A stretch of DNA of 64,000 nt from Bacteroidota bacterium (GTDB lineage Bacteria > Bacteroidota > Bacteroidia > Chitinophagales > Chitinophagaceae), in NCBI GenBank assembly GCA_947448725.1, contig CANFOM010000007.1, positions 43,585-107,584 of the forward strand, read 5' to 3'. Within the stretch, counting starts at the first letter, position 1. Every line of letters begins with the position of its first letter. A program made the position numbers and the translations under genes. Positions 26,819 to 36,455 of this stretch are shown in pieces. The notes beneath the pieces are model-generated. The model ran no database searches, was not told where the DNA came from, and saw only the letters and a list, made by a program, of their open reading frames with translations.

Positions 26819-28000
26819 TTAATTCATATTTGAATTTGAAAAATACTCTGAAGGAGTCGTCTTGTAAAATTTGTGGAAGGACTTATAAAACGCACTTTTT
26901 GAATTAAATCCCGCTTCCATTGCCATGGATTCTATAGTGAAATTTTCGAGATATGATTCATTAAATTTTTCTATAATATATTTTAAACGGTAGGAATTAA
27001 TAAGGTCACTGAATCTTTGATTATAATAGTTGTTTATGATATACGATAACTCTCTTATTGGGATATTTAGTGCCACTGAAACATGCCCAATTGTTAGATT
27101 GTTATTTAAATAAGGTTTTGAACTTTTAAAATAAGAATCAATTTGCTCTATTTGAGTGGAATAATCCTCCTTAAAAAAAGGAATTTTGTTAACCTCATTG
27201 TCTAAAATACTTGGGGCACTTTCTTTGTATTGAACGAATGGAAATCCTGCCAAAATATTTTGATGAGTTAAAATATAAGTACTTAAAACAAAAAAGCTTG
27301 AAGAATATAAAAAGCTAGGTAAATAATTAATAAAACTAAAATACGTAAAAAGTGATTTATAAATAAGTACCAAAATTGCAATAGCAACTAGTGCAAAATA
27401 GGATGCTGTATTAGCCCAATTAAAAATTCTTACCCATTTTAATACATCAGATACTTGTTTTTGTATTTCAGCCACTTTATAATTTTTCTTAAAATTATAA
27501 ACTAACTGCCACTGAAAAAACAAATAAATACCTGTTTGAAATATTCTAAAAAAATAAATTATACTTTCAGGAATAAGTCCAGTTTGATACTGATAGGCTA
27601 ATTCCAAATTATTAGTAACCTCTAATACTAACTTTCTTTTTTCCGCAAATGATATAAAATAAAATGGAGCATAATTAATCACCATTAAAAAAAGTGGGAT
27701 AATATGCCAAATATCTTTAATAGTAAACCTTTTTTCATTATACAAAATCGACCTAACGTATAAGTAACCTAGGGGTGTAATAATAAAATTGATTGGAGCA
27801 GCCGTTTTATATAAATATGGATAATTTACAATTTGTCCATTATATAATAATAAATAAAGTACCGCTGTCCAAATAATAGAAATAAAATAAAAAGAGAGTA
27901 AATAATCGGCATAAGATCGAATGGCATTCTCCTTAAATAACAACAAATAAATTGTTGCAAATGCTGTGAATATACTACCTAAATAAAAAATTTCAAACAT
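26819..28000 (-). CDS. AraC-type transcriptional regulator with membrane-spanning N-terminal half
   Basis: 393 residues. The first ~240 contain about seven hydrophobic helices (for example MFEIFYLGSIFTAFATIYLLLF). The C-terminal ~100 form an AraC-type double helix-turn-helix: LTIGHVSVALNIPIRELSYIIN, then IESMAMEAGFNSKSAFYKSFHKFYKTTPSEY. Such membrane-bound AraC proteins in Bacteroidota probably sense a signal at the inner membrane. The ATG at 27998-28000 is preferred over an in-frame TTG six bases upstream. It lies 9 nt after rsmI, but its downstream neighbours are the surface-protein genes, its plausible targets. Confidence 0.85.
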   Translation of the reverse strand: MFEIFYLGSIFTAFATIYLLLFKENAIRSYADYLLSFYFISIIWTAVLYLLLYNGQIVNYPYLYKTAAPINFIITPLGYLYVRSILYNEKRFTIKDIWHIIPLFLMVINYAPFYFISFAEKRKLVLEVTNNLELAYQYQTGLIPESIIYFFRIFQTGIYLFFQWQLVYNFKKNYKVAEIQKQVSDVLKWVRIFNWANTASYFALVAIAILVLIYKSLFTYFSFINYLPSFLYSSSFFVLSTYILTHQNILAGFPFVQYKESAPSILDNEVNKIPFFKEDYSTQIEQIDSYFKSSKPYLNNNLTIGHVSVALNIPIRELSYIINNYYNQRFSDLINSYRLKYIIEKFNESYLENFTIESMAMEAGFNSKSAFYKSFHKFYKTTPSEYFSNSNMN

Positions 28001-28009
28001 ATTCAATTT

Positions 28010-28678
28010 TTACTTTTGCTTCCCATCCACCACAATCACAATCTCCCCTTTTACTTGCTTCGAAGAAAAATGGGTAATTAAATTGGCTAAAGAATCTGTA
28101 ATGTTTTCTTCGTAAATTTTAGTAAGTTCTCTACTTACTGATGCTTGTCTATCTGCACCAAAATGCAATGCAAATAATTCCAATGTTTTAACTAAGCGCA
28201 TCGGGCTTTCATAAAAAATCATGGTACGCTCTTCACCCGCCAAAGATTCCATTAAAGTTTTTCTGCCTTTTTTTAAAGGAATAAACCCTTCAAAAATAAA
28301 ACGAGTAGCTGGCAAACCACTATTCACCAAGGCTGGTACAAAAGCGGTGGCTCCAGGCAAACTACTTACGGCTACCCCTGCTGCTTTACAAGCCCGCACC
28401 AATAAAAATGCTGGGTCGGAGATGCCAGGTGTTCCTGCATCAGTTATTAAAGCAACATTTTTGCCTGCTTGTAATTGTTGCACCAAATGATCAACCACCT
28501 TATGCTCATTGTGTTGATGATAAGGCGTTAATGGCTTATTGATATGATAATGCTGAAGTAATTTAGAGGAAGTGCGTGTATCCTCGCACAAAATAAAGTC
28601 CACCGACTGTAATACTTCAATGGACCTAAAGGTAAAATCTTTTAAATTTCCAATGGGCGTAGGAACTATATATAGCAT
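28010..28678 (-). CDS. rsmI: 16S rRNA (cytidine-1402-2'-O)-methyltransferase RsmI
   Basis: 222 residues, a tetrapyrrole-methylase-fold enzyme that methylates the ribose of C1402 in 16S rRNA. Motifs are LYIVPTPIGNLKDFTFRSIEVL, ILCEDTRTSSKLL, ALITDAGTPGISDP and MIFYESPMRLVKTL. It lacks the extra C-terminal domain of the ~286-residue E. coli protein, as is usual for short Bacteroidota forms. It sits between purS (31 nt upstream) and the AraC-type regulator gene. Confidence 0.94.
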   Translation of the reverse strand: MLYIVPTPIGNLKDFTFRSIEVLQSVDFILCEDTRTSSKLLQHYHINKPLTPYHQHNEHKVVDHLVQQLQAGKNVALITDAGTPGISDPAFLLVRACKAAGVAVSSLPGATAFVPALVNSGLPATRFIFEGFIPLKKGRKTLMESLAGEERTMIFYESPMRLVKTLELFALHFGADRQASVSRELTKIYEENITDSLANLITHFSSKQVKGEIVIVVDGKQK

Positions 28679-28709
28679 GGAAATAATTATAACTTAAAAA
28701 ATTAAATAC

Positions 28710-28958
28710 CTATTGTACAAACTCAATTTCAAAAAATTCCATCACTGCATTAGCCAATAATTTCTTACAAGCAGTCTCAGCAACTTCTTTAGCTGCCGCT
28801 TCATTAGCTGCTTCAATTTTTAAGGTAATATGTTTACCTACACGAACGTCTTGTACCCCTGTTAAACCCAAATTGTGCAAACCGCCTAAAACTGCTTTTC
28901 CTTGTGGATCTAATAAATCATTTAAGGGCATTACCTTAATTTGTACTTGAAATGTCAT
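28710..28958 (-). CDS. purS: phosphoribosylformylglycinamidine synthase subunit PurS
   Basis: 82 residues, the small subunit that bridges PurQ and PurL in the multi-subunit FGAM synthase of purine biosynthesis. The pattern MTFQVQIKVMPLNDLLDPQGKAV, HNLGLTGVQDVRVGKHITL and a C-terminal NAVMEFFEIEFV is diagnostic. It starts 1 nt after the pssA stop, so translation is coupled. purQ and purL are not in this window. Confidence 0.93.
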   Translation of the reverse strand: MTFQVQIKVMPLNDLLDPQGKAVLGGLHNLGLTGVQDVRVGKHITLKIEAANEAAAKEVAETACKKLLANAVMEFFEIEFVQ

Positions 28959-28959
28959 A

Positions 28960-29736
28960 CTATTTTAATTGTGTGATGGTATTTTTATAAAACAAAGATA
29001 CTAAGCAATAGCCAATAAAGCCAAATGGAATGGCCAACCATTTAAAAAATAGGGCCGACAACATAATGTCTGCCACCAGAATGATTAAGGGAACCATTAA
29101 TTTTTTATTTTTTCCCAAACTTTTTAATGCCAACATAGGCCTATTCATTACCATTAAATAAGCCACCACCACTATATAGACGTACCAAAAAACTGGGCTC
29201 AGCATTAACTTAGAGGTTATAGAAAGTTGGGATTGCCAATAAATAAGTGGGAAAGCAGCCGTTAAAATTCCAATCATTGGAATGGGTACCCCTTTGAAAT
29301 AATTTGCTTGCTCTGTGTCAATATTAAACTTCGCCAATCGATACGCCCCTGCCATGGCTATAATAAATGCAGGCGCCATTAATAAAGAACTATGATTTAG
29401 TGCATTGGCATCGGTTGCCAAGGATAATCTTAAAAATTGAAATACAATAAAAGAAGGCGCCACCCCAAAACTTACTACATCGGCCAAAGAATCCAATTGT
29501 TTACCTAATTCAGAATTTACTTTTAACCATCTCGCTACAAACCCATCAAAAAAGTCAACCACCCCAGCTAAGGCTATAAATAAACTGGCGTAATAAATTT
29601 GTTCTGGAATTTCAATAAGCATCGCCCCCGAATCATCCATCGTAGCCATGGTACCCGATTGAAAAGTTGACACAATAGCACAACAACCAAAAAACAGGTT
29701 CATTAAAGTAAATAAATTAGGAATGTGTTTTTTCAT
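28960..29736 (-). CDS. pssA: CDP-diacylglycerol-serine O-phosphatidyltransferase
   Basis: 258 residues, an integral membrane CDP-alcohol phosphotransferase that makes phosphatidylserine, the precursor of phosphatidylethanolamine. The catalytic motif DG-x2-AR-x8-G-x3-D-x3-D is seen in DFFDGFVARWLKVNSELGKQ followed by LDSLAD. About seven hydrophobic segments and the N-terminal IPNLFTLMNLFFGCCAIV agree with the PssA subclass. It lies 17 nt after the aminopeptidase gene and is coupled to purS. Confidence 0.93.
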   Translation of the reverse strand: MKKHIPNLFTLMNLFFGCCAIVSTFQSGTMATMDDSGAMLIEIPEQIYYASLFIALAGVVDFFDGFVARWLKVNSELGKQLDSLADVVSFGVAPSFIVFQFLRLSLATDANALNHSSLLMAPAFIIAMAGAYRLAKFNIDTEQANYFKGVPIPMIGILTAAFPLIYWQSQLSITSKLMLSPVFWYVYIVVVAYLMVMNRPMLALKSLGKNKKLMVPLIILVADIMLSALFFKWLAIPFGFIGYCLVSLFYKNTITQLK

Positions 29737-29753
29737 GCTCGTTTTATTGACTA

Positions 29754-31052
29754 CTACTTTTTATGTGATTTCATTAACGCTTCTATTTCATCTGCTTTAA
29801 TAGGCATGGTTTTCATTAAATCCTGATTCCCTGTTCTAGTAATCCAAAAATTATTTTCGATACGTACGCCCATTTTTTCTTCCTTGATATAAATACCCGG
29901 TTCAATGGTAAAAACCATGCCTGCAGTGATTGGCGCCGTTCTGGTACCTAAATCATGTACATCCAATCCTAAATGATGTGAAATACCATGGTATAAATAT
30001 CTTCTATAGGCTCTATTTTCTGCATCTTCATTTTTAACATCAGACTTAGAGAGCAAACCAATTTTTAAAAACTGCTTAGTGGCTTCCTCGCCAACTTTGT
30101 CGGTATAATTGACAACAGTAATGCCCGGCTTTAAAATAGACTTTGCATAATCATGCAAATGCAAACATGAATTATACACTTCTTTTTGTCTTTTGGTAAA
30201 TTTTCCATTCACAGGAACTGTTCTAGTTAAGTCGGCGCAATAACCACCATACTCTGCACCAAAATCCATCAATACCAATTCCCCCTCCTTACAAACATTA
30301 TTGTTACTATTATAATGCAAGGTTCTTGCATTGTCTCCACTTGCAATAATGCTATGGTAAGCTACTCCAGTAGCTCTTTGAGATAAAAAAGAGTGATAAA
30401 TTTCTGCTTCTATCTCATATTCATGCACCCCTGGTTGTATAAATTGCAATAACCTTCTAAAAGCAACTTCAGTAATATCAATGGCCTTTTGTATCACAGC
30501 CACTTCTTCTTTGGTTTTAATGGAACGCAACTCTTTCATCAATTTCGCTGCACGTAAATAAGTATGCAATGGATACCTCGATTGCATCTCCTCTATAAAA
30601 CGGTACTCATAAGTTCTTATTAAATTATTTTTTCGATCATTTTCATTGGAGTCCAAATAAATAGCATCTGCTAAATGAATCCATTGTTGCAAAGGCGCAT
30701 CTACAACATCCAACCAAACAATTGTTTTCATTCCCGAAATGGCAGTAGCTTCATTGGCTCTTAATCTTTTCCCATCCCAAATTTCTTTTAATTCCTGAGG
30801 TCTTACCAATACCAATACTTCTCTATATTTAGGATCTGGATTATCAGGGAATAAAATAATCATACTTCCTTCCTGCTCTACCCCCGTTAGCCAAAACAAT
30901 TCTGTATTTTGTTTGAAGCCGTGTAATGCATCTCCATTGAATGGGTATTCATCGTTACTTACAATAATAGCAATGCTATTTTTTTGCATTTTAGCTACAA
31001 AACGCTTTCTGTTTTGTATAAAAATTTGCGGATCAAGTGATTTATATTTCAT
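29754..31052 (-). CDS. pepP: Xaa-Pro aminopeptidase (aminopeptidase P, M24 family)
   Basis: 432 residues. An N-terminal AMP_N domain (QIFIQNRKRFVAKMQKNSIAIIVSNDEYP) is followed by a pita-bread M24 peptidase domain. Metal ligands are visible as the two Asp of LMDFGAEYGGYCADLTRTVP, the His of HGISHHLGLDVHDLG, and the Glu residues of FTIEPGIYI and GVRIENNFWIT. It releases N-terminal residues preceding proline, in the cytoplasm. First gene of the run pepP-pssA-purS-rsmI. Confidence 0.93.
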   Translation of the reverse strand: MKYKSLDPQIFIQNRKRFVAKMQKNSIAIIVSNDEYPFNGDALHGFKQNTELFWLTGVEQEGSMIILFPDNPDPKYREVLVLVRPQELKEIWDGKRLRANEATAISGMKTIVWLDVVDAPLQQWIHLADAIYLDSNENDRKNNLIRTYEYRFIEEMQSRYPLHTYLRAAKLMKELRSIKTKEEVAVIQKAIDITEVAFRRLLQFIQPGVHEYEIEAEIYHSFLSQRATGVAYHSIIASGDNARTLHYNSNNNVCKEGELVLMDFGAEYGGYCADLTRTVPVNGKFTKRQKEVYNSCLHLHDYAKSILKPGITVVNYTDKVGEEATKQFLKIGLLSKSDVKNEDAENRAYRRYLYHGISHHLGLDVHDLGTRTAPITAGMVFTIEPGIYIKEEKMGVRIENNFWITRTGNQDLMKTMPIKADEIEALMKSHKK

Positions 31053-31093
31053 ACGTAAAATATTGTTGTTTAACTAAGGGCAAGTTAATTAAA

Positions 31094-31106
31094 AAAGGCG
31101 TCCTTT
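31094..31106 (-). terminator. short terminator hairpin of recG
   Basis: The minus strand reads AAAGG-ACG-CCTTT followed by a run of Ts, overlapping the recG stop codon by two bases. The stem is only 5 bp, so termination may be partial. Confidence 0.5.
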
Positions 31107-33207
31107 AAGCGATCTTACCCCACCCAATTTTTGCTTTTTGGGCTATTAAATAGGCTCTTAAAGGTGCATTTTCGGGCGCTTCTATATTTGGATCCTTTTC
31201 GCATAGTAAAAAGGCGGCTTCTTTGGCTACTTCTAAGGTTGCTTTATCGTTGATAATATTGGCCAATTTAAAATTAAGTGCCCCACTTTGCCTGGTGCCA
31301 TCAATATCTCCTGGACCTCTTATTTCTAAATCTTTTTCTGCAATGACAAACCCATCATTGGTATTACACATAATTTTTAATCTTTCCTTGGCTTCCCTTC
31401 CTGTTTTTACACTGCTTAACAATATGCAATAACTCTGTTCACTTCCTCTTCCTACACGTCCTCTTAATTGATGCAATTGAGATAAACCAAATTTCTCTGA
31501 ACTTTCTATCACCATCACACTTGCATTGGGCACATTAACACCTACTTCAATCACTGTGGTGCCCACTAATATTTGCGTGTCGCCCGTTTTAAAACGTTGC
31601 ATATTGGTTTCTTTCTCTTTGCTATTTTGCCTTCCATGCACCATACTTATTTTATAAGTAGGTTCTGCGAAATAACTTTTTACTTGCTCATAGCCTTGCA
31701 TTAAATCTTCATAACTTAATTTTTCACTTTCTTCAATTAACGGATACACATAATAAGCTTGTCGCCCTTTGGTGATTTCTGTTTTTACAAAATCCATCAC
31801 GCTGGCTCTGGAGGTTTCATACCGGTGTACTGTTTTAATGGGTTGTCTGCCTGGAGGCAATTCATCCATCACACTATAATCCAAATCGCCAAAAGCAGTC
31901 ATGGCCAAAGTTCTAGGAATAGGTGTTGCAGTCATCACCAACACATGTGGAGGGATGGTTGCTTTTTTCCAAAGCCTAGCACGTTGCGCAACACCAAAAC
32001 GATGTTGTTCATCTATCACCGCTAGTCCTAAATTTTTAAATTGAACAATGTCTTCAATAATAGCGTGGGTACCTACTACAAAATGTATGGTATCCTCTAA
32101 CAATCCTTTTAAAATTCTTCTTCGCTCGCCTATTTTGGTACTACCTGTTAATAATGCAATTTCAATAGGCATTTCTTTTAGCAACTCTGTTAAACTTTCA
32201 TAATGCTGCCCTGCTAAAATTTCAGTAGGTGCCATCAAACAACTTTGATAGCCATTATCGGCGGCAATGAGCATAGCCATTAAGGCAATCATGGTTTTTC
32301 CACTACCTACATCGCCTTGCAACAATCGATTCATCTGATAGCCTTTGGCCGTATCCATTCGAATTTCTTTGATCACCCTTTTTTGCGCCCCGGTTAATTC
32401 AAATGGCAAATGTTTATTGTAAAAAGTATTAAAATAGTCCCCCACTTTTTCAAACAAATGACCCTTGCTATTTTTATGTCGATCAATTTTTATTAAGTTG
32501 AGTCTTACTTGCGCCACAAATAATTCTTCAAAGATTAATCGATCTACTGCTTTTTTATAATGTGCTTGTGAGTTAGGAAAATGTATTTGCCTATATGCCT
32601 CCCATCTGCCCATTCTATTTTCCAATAAATTTGCCGGTAAATTTTCGGGTAAATCTTTTTGACTGATTTGTTGAAATAAGGTTTGTGTTAATTTGCCAAT
32701 TTGTTTTGCATTGAGACCGCGCGCTTTTAATTTTTCGGTAGAAGAATACACCGGTTCAAGTAAAGATTTTTGCGCCATAGTACTCGCTACATAAGGTTCA
32801 ATTTCTGGATGCACTAATTGCGCTTTACCATTAAAAAAACTAACCCTCCCAAATACCAAATAAGCCTGACCTTCCACAATATTTTTTTGTACCCAGCTTA
32901 TTCCCTGAAACCAAGCCAACTCAATGCTACCGGTTTCATCTTTTAATTGAGTCACCATTCGCTTAGCGCGTTTTACTCCAATAATATCAATGCCTTGTAA
33001 GACCCCTTTGATTTGTATAAAATCTTGGTCAGGAGTAATGGAAGCGATGGTCATTACCTTGGTTTTATCTATATGCCGATGCGGAAAATGATGCAAAAGG
33101 TCGCCAAAAGTGAATAAACTAAGCTCTTTTTTAAGCATATCAGCCCTTAAAGGGCCCACGCCCTTCAGGTATTCAATAGGGCTAGATAATAAAGAAGCGG
33201 TTGACAA
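31105..33207 (-). CDS. recG: ATP-dependent DNA helicase RecG
   Basis: 700 residues. The branch-migration helicase remodels stalled replication forks and Holliday junctions. An N-terminal OB wedge domain is followed by superfamily 2 motifs: QGDVGSGKTMIALMA (Walker A), APTEILAGQHYE, IDEQHRFG (DEQH box), MTATPIPRTLAMTAFGDLD, then VGTTVIEVGVNVPNA, QLHQLRGRVGRG and the RecG C-terminal wing FVIAEKDLEIRGPGDI. The start codon is TTG (reverse complement of 33205-33207); no ATG lies before the conserved N-terminal SPIEYLKGVGP. It is divergent from trpS. Confidence 0.95.
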   Translation of the reverse strand: MSTASLLSSPIEYLKGVGPLRADMLKKELSLFTFGDLLHHFPHRHIDKTKVMTIASITPDQDFIQIKGVLQGIDIIGVKRAKRMVTQLKDETGSIELAWFQGISWVQKNIVEGQAYLVFGRVSFFNGKAQLVHPEIEPYVASTMAQKSLLEPVYSSTEKLKARGLNAKQIGKLTQTLFQQISQKDLPENLPANLLENRMGRWEAYRQIHFPNSQAHYKKAVDRLIFEELFVAQVRLNLIKIDRHKNSKGHLFEKVGDYFNTFYNKHLPFELTGAQKRVIKEIRMDTAKGYQMNRLLQGDVGSGKTMIALMAMLIAADNGYQSCLMAPTEILAGQHYESLTELLKEMPIEIALLTGSTKIGERRRILKGLLEDTIHFVVGTHAIIEDIVQFKNLGLAVIDEQHRFGVAQRARLWKKATIPPHVLVMTATPIPRTLAMTAFGDLDYSVMDELPPGRQPIKTVHRYETSRASVMDFVKTEITKGRQAYYVYPLIEESEKLSYEDLMQGYEQVKSYFAEPTYKISMVHGRQNSKEKETNMQRFKTGDTQILVGTTVIEVGVNVPNASVMVIESSEKFGLSQLHQLRGRVGRGSEQSYCILLSSVKTGREAKERLKIMCNTNDGFVIAEKDLEIRGPGDIDGTRQSGALNFKLANIINDKATLEVAKEAAFLLCEKDPNIEAPENAPLRAYLIAQKAKIGWGKIA

Positions 33208-33287
33208 TCTGTTTTTTTTAAATTCTACACAAATATCCCAAAAAGATGCTAAAAAATGGGTTCCTGATTCATTATCTTCGCAGTTCT

Positions 33288-34298
33288 ATGGAAAAGGAAA
33301 TTGTATTAAGCGGAATTAGGCCTACAGGCTTCTTGCACCTAGGCAATTATTTTGGTGCGATGCGCAATTATGTGCGGATGCAAGATGAATACAATTGTTA
33401 TTTTTTTGTGGCCAATTGGCATAGTTTAACCACCCATCCTGATACCAAAACTTTACAAGAAAGTGTACTAAGAGTGGTAGCAGAAAATATTGCCTGCGGC
33501 TTAGACCCAGAGAAAGTATCCTTATATGTACAAAGCGATGTTCCTGAAATTGCAGAACTGTATTTGTATTTAAATATGTTGGCCTATAAAGGAGAACTTG
33601 AAAAAACTACTTCATTCAAAGACAAAGTGCGCCTGCAACCCGAAAATGTAAATGCAGGTTTACTTACTTATCCTGTTTTACAAGCAGCTGATATCTTAAT
33701 CCACCGTGCGGTTAAAGTGCCTGTGGGCAAAGATCAAGAGCAAAATTTAGAAATGGCGCGCAACTTTGCAGAAAGGTTTAATTATAGATACGGCGAAACT
33801 TTTCCGCTGCCTTATGCCTTTAATTACAATAGTGAACTAGTAAAAATATTAGGATTAGATGGCAATGGTAAGATGAGTAAAAGCGAGAATCAAAATACCA
33901 CTTTGTTTTTAGCCGACGAAGATGATGCCATTCGAAATAAAATTAAAAAAGCAAAAACCGATCAAGGACCTATAGCTCCTAATTCAGTTAAGCCCGACTA
34001 TATCGAAAACTTATTTACCTTAATGAAATTGGTAAGCGGTGCAGATACCCTTAAAAAGTATGAAGACGACTTTAACAACAGTAGCGATGGTAACTGCATC
34101 ATTAGATACGGAGATATGAAAAAGCAATTGGCCGAGGATATGGTTAATTTTATTCAACCTATTCGTAATCAAGCGCTTGATTTACAAAACAACAAAGAAC
34201 TACTTATAAAGATCATTCGCCAAGGAGCCGACAAAGCAAGGGCGAGTGCTTCCAGCACTTTATCTATTGTAAGGAAAGCAGTTGGAATGGACTATTAA
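33288..34298 (+). CDS. trpS: tryptophanyl-tRNA synthetase
   Basis: 336 residues, a class I aminoacyl-tRNA synthetase. The HIGH-type motif is TGFLHLGNYFGA and the KMSKS loop is GNGKMSKSENQN. Pocket regions FVANWHSLTTHP and VGKDQEQNLEMAR are typical. I chose the ATG at 33288 (MEKEIVLSGIRPTG) over one 42 nt upstream because the family begins here. A near-consensus -7 box (TATCTTCG, 33273-33280) would lie inside the longer version. Divergent from recG. Confidence 0.95.
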   Translation: MEKEIVLSGIRPTGFLHLGNYFGAMRNYVRMQDEYNCYFFVANWHSLTTHPDTKTLQESVLRVVAENIACGLDPEKVSLYVQSDVPEIAELYLYLNMLAYKGELEKTTSFKDKVRLQPENVNAGLLTYPVLQAADILIHRAVKVPVGKDQEQNLEMARNFAERFNYRYGETFPLPYAFNYNSELVKILGLDGNGKMSKSENQNTTLFLADEDDAIRNKIKKAKTDQGPIAPNSVKPDYIENLFTLMKLVSGADTLKKYEDDFNNSSDGNCIIRYGDMKKQLAEDMVNFIQPIRNQALDLQNNKELLIKIIRQGADKARASASSTLSIVRKAVGMDY

Positions 34299-34360
34299 AG
34301 AAGGGTAATTAATTATTAACAAAGATAAATAGTACTAAACTATTTTGTATTTTCACGACC

Positions 34361-34996
34361 ATGGCAAAAGCTAAAAAACCTAAACACGTTGCAATTGCAG
34401 GAAACATTGGAGCGGGCAAAACTACATTGACCGAAATGCTGAGTAAGCATTATCGTTGGATTCCTCAATTTGAGGATGTCGATCACAATCCTTATTTAAT
34501 GGACTTTTATGACGACATGACGCGTTGGAGTTTTAATTTACAAGTTTATTTTTTACATGGCCGATTGAACCAAATTTTAGAAATACAAAGAGGTACTGAA
34601 ACCATTATTCAAGACAGAACCATTTACGAGGATGCTCATATTTTCGCACCCAACTTGCACGAAATGGGATTGATGAGTAAAAGAGATTTTGATAACTATT
34701 TTGGTTTTTTCAGCACCATTAAAACAATGATTCAACCTCCCGACTTATTAATTTATTTGAAAGCCTCTGTACCTACCTTGGTTTCTCAAATTCAGAAAAG
34801 AGGAAGAGAATATGAAGAAAATATTCGTTTAGATTATTTAAAAAAACTAAATGAATACTATAATAAATGGATTGAGGGTTACAAAGAAGGCCCCTTATTA
34901 ATTATCGATTGTGATAAAAATAAATTCGGAGAATCTGAAGAAGATTTAGGCGAAATTATCAGCAAGGTGGATGGCATGCTGTATGGCCTTTTTTAA
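34361..34996 (+). CDS. deoxynucleoside kinase (dNK family)
   Basis: 211 residues. A P-loop GNIGAGKT (residues 14-21), the FEDVDHNPYLMDFY substrate region, the IIQDRTIYEDAHIF motif (DRx base-recognition element) and the RGREYEENI lid identify a dCK/dGK-type kinase. It phosphorylates a deoxynucleoside in nucleotide salvage. Which base it prefers cannot be decided here. It lies 62 nt after trpS and 28 nt before the GlcD-like gene, on the same strand. Confidence 0.88.
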   Translation: MAKAKKPKHVAIAGNIGAGKTTLTEMLSKHYRWIPQFEDVDHNPYLMDFYDDMTRWSFNLQVYFLHGRLNQILEIQRGTETIIQDRTIYEDAHIFAPNLHEMGLMSKRDFDNYFGFFSTIKTMIQPPDLLIYLKASVPTLVSQIQKRGREYEENIRLDYLKKLNEYYNKWIEGYKEGPLLIIDCDKNKFGESEEDLGEIISKVDGMLYGLF

Positions 34997-35024
34997 CAAA
35001 TAGTTTTAAAATTATTTTACGGGT

Positions 35025-36425
35025 ATGAACAACATCACAGCTTCCCTATTAGAAGAAATTAAAGCTATTGTAGGGGCTGATTACTTTTATACTGATGAGG
35101 AAAGTTTTGTGAAATATGGTAGCGACGAGACCGAAAAACTACACTATGCACCGCAGGTAGTGGTGAAGCCTAGAAAGGCCGAAGAAATTGCACAGCTACT
35201 AAAAATTTGCAACCAACATTTAATTCCCGTTACCCCTCGAGGGGCAGGAACAGGTTTAACCGGTGGCGCCCTTCCTCATTTAGGCGGATTGGTAATATCC
35301 ATGGAGCGATTTAATACTATTATAGAAATAGACGAAAGAAATTTACAAGTGACCACCGAGCCAGGCGTTATTACAGAAGTGTTGCAAGATGCGGTAAAAG
35401 AAAAAGGGTTGTTTTATCCACCCGATCCTGCTAGCAAAGGAAGTTGTTTTATTGGTGGCAATATTTCAGAAAACTCTGGTGGCCCCAAAGCCGTTAAGTA
35501 TGGCGTGGTAAAAGATTATGTTTTAAACTTAGAAGTAGTTTTACCTACTGGAGAAATTATATGGACGGGTTCTAATGTTTTAAAAAATGCAACTGGCTAT
35601 AATATTACTCAATTGATCGTAGGAAGTGAAGGCACTTTAGGCATTGTTACTAAAATTGTTTTAAGACTTATTCCCCATCCAAAGTTTGACTTATTGATGT
35701 TGGCGCCTTTTAATAGTTTAGAAAAAGCCAGCGAAGCGGTGAGTGCAATTTTTAGAGCAGGCATTACCCCCAGTGCTATGGAATTAATGGAAATAGATTC
35801 AATTATCCTTTCTTCTAAGATGTGCGAGAGCACCGCCATTCCTATTACCGAAAACTTAGCAGCCCATTTAATAATCGAAGTGGATGGCAATAACTTAGAC
35901 GTTTTAATGAAAGATATGGAAGCCATTGCAGAAGTATTGTCTAATTACGAGGTAGGTGAATTGTATTTTGCCGATGATGCACAACAAAAAAATGAACTTT
36001 GGAAAGTACGCAGAAGAGCCAATGAAGCTGCAGTGGCTGCTGGTTATACCATTGAAGAAGATACCGTTGTTCCAAGAGCCGAATTACCGCGTTTAATCAA
36101 TGGCGTAAAAGCTATGGCCGATAAAAATGGATTCAAAGTGGTAATTGTAGGTCATGCTGGAGATGGAAATTTGCATATAAGAATTAACCATCCTATTTAC
36201 AAAACAAGTTACGAGAACAAAGAAATTCAGAATATCCTAATTGAAATATTTGAATTGGTAAAAGAATTAGGCGGCACCATTAGTGGCGAACATGGCATTG
36301 GATTAATTCAAAAAAATTTTATGCCAATTATGTTTGACAAAATATCCTTGGAATTAATGAAAGGCATTAAAAAACTATTTGACCCAAATAATATTTTAAA
36401 TCCTGGAAAGATTTTCGACCTATAA
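35025..36425 (+). CDS. FAD-linked oxidase, GlcD/D-lactate dehydrogenase type
   Basis: 466 residues. The N-terminal FAD-binding PCMH domain (VTPRGAGTGLTGGALPHLGGLVISMERFN, PPDPASKGSCFIGGNISENSGGPKAVKYG) is followed by the FAD-oxidase C-terminal domain with VIVGHAGDGNLHIRI and GGTISGEHGIGLIQKNFM. It oxidises a 2-hydroxyacid such as glycolate or D-lactate, passing electrons to a membrane or soluble acceptor. No GlcE or GlcF genes follow, so it acts alone or with distant partners. The exact substrate is open. Confidence 0.88.
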   Translation: MNNITASLLEEIKAIVGADYFYTDEESFVKYGSDETEKLHYAPQVVVKPRKAEEIAQLLKICNQHLIPVTPRGAGTGLTGGALPHLGGLVISMERFNTIIEIDERNLQVTTEPGVITEVLQDAVKEKGLFYPPDPASKGSCFIGGNISENSGGPKAVKYGVVKDYVLNLEVVLPTGEIIWTGSNVLKNATGYNITQLIVGSEGTLGIVTKIVLRLIPHPKFDLLMLAPFNSLEKASEAVSAIFRAGITPSAMELMEIDSIILSSKMCESTAIPITENLAAHLIIEVDGNNLDVLMKDMEAIAEVLSNYEVGELYFADDAQQKNELWKVRRRANEAAVAAGYTIEEDTVVPRAELPRLINGVKAMADKNGFKVVIVGHAGDGNLHIRINHPIYKTSYENKEIQNILIEIFELVKELGGTISGEHGIGLIQKNFMPIMFDKISLELMKGIKKLFDPNNILNPGKIFDL

Positions 36426-36455
36426 TAACAACACTGTAAAACTTTATTTCACTTT

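Noticed and set aside
14304..28000. Search for a DGR reverse transcriptase, Avd or template repeat near the variable segment
   Set aside because: All genes of this interval are accounted for and no RT motif or second copy of the variable segment was seen; the intergenic gaps are too short for a template repeat.
33246..33287. Longer TrpS start at 33246
   Set aside because: The added 14 residues have no family counterpart, and a near-consensus -7 box lies within them.
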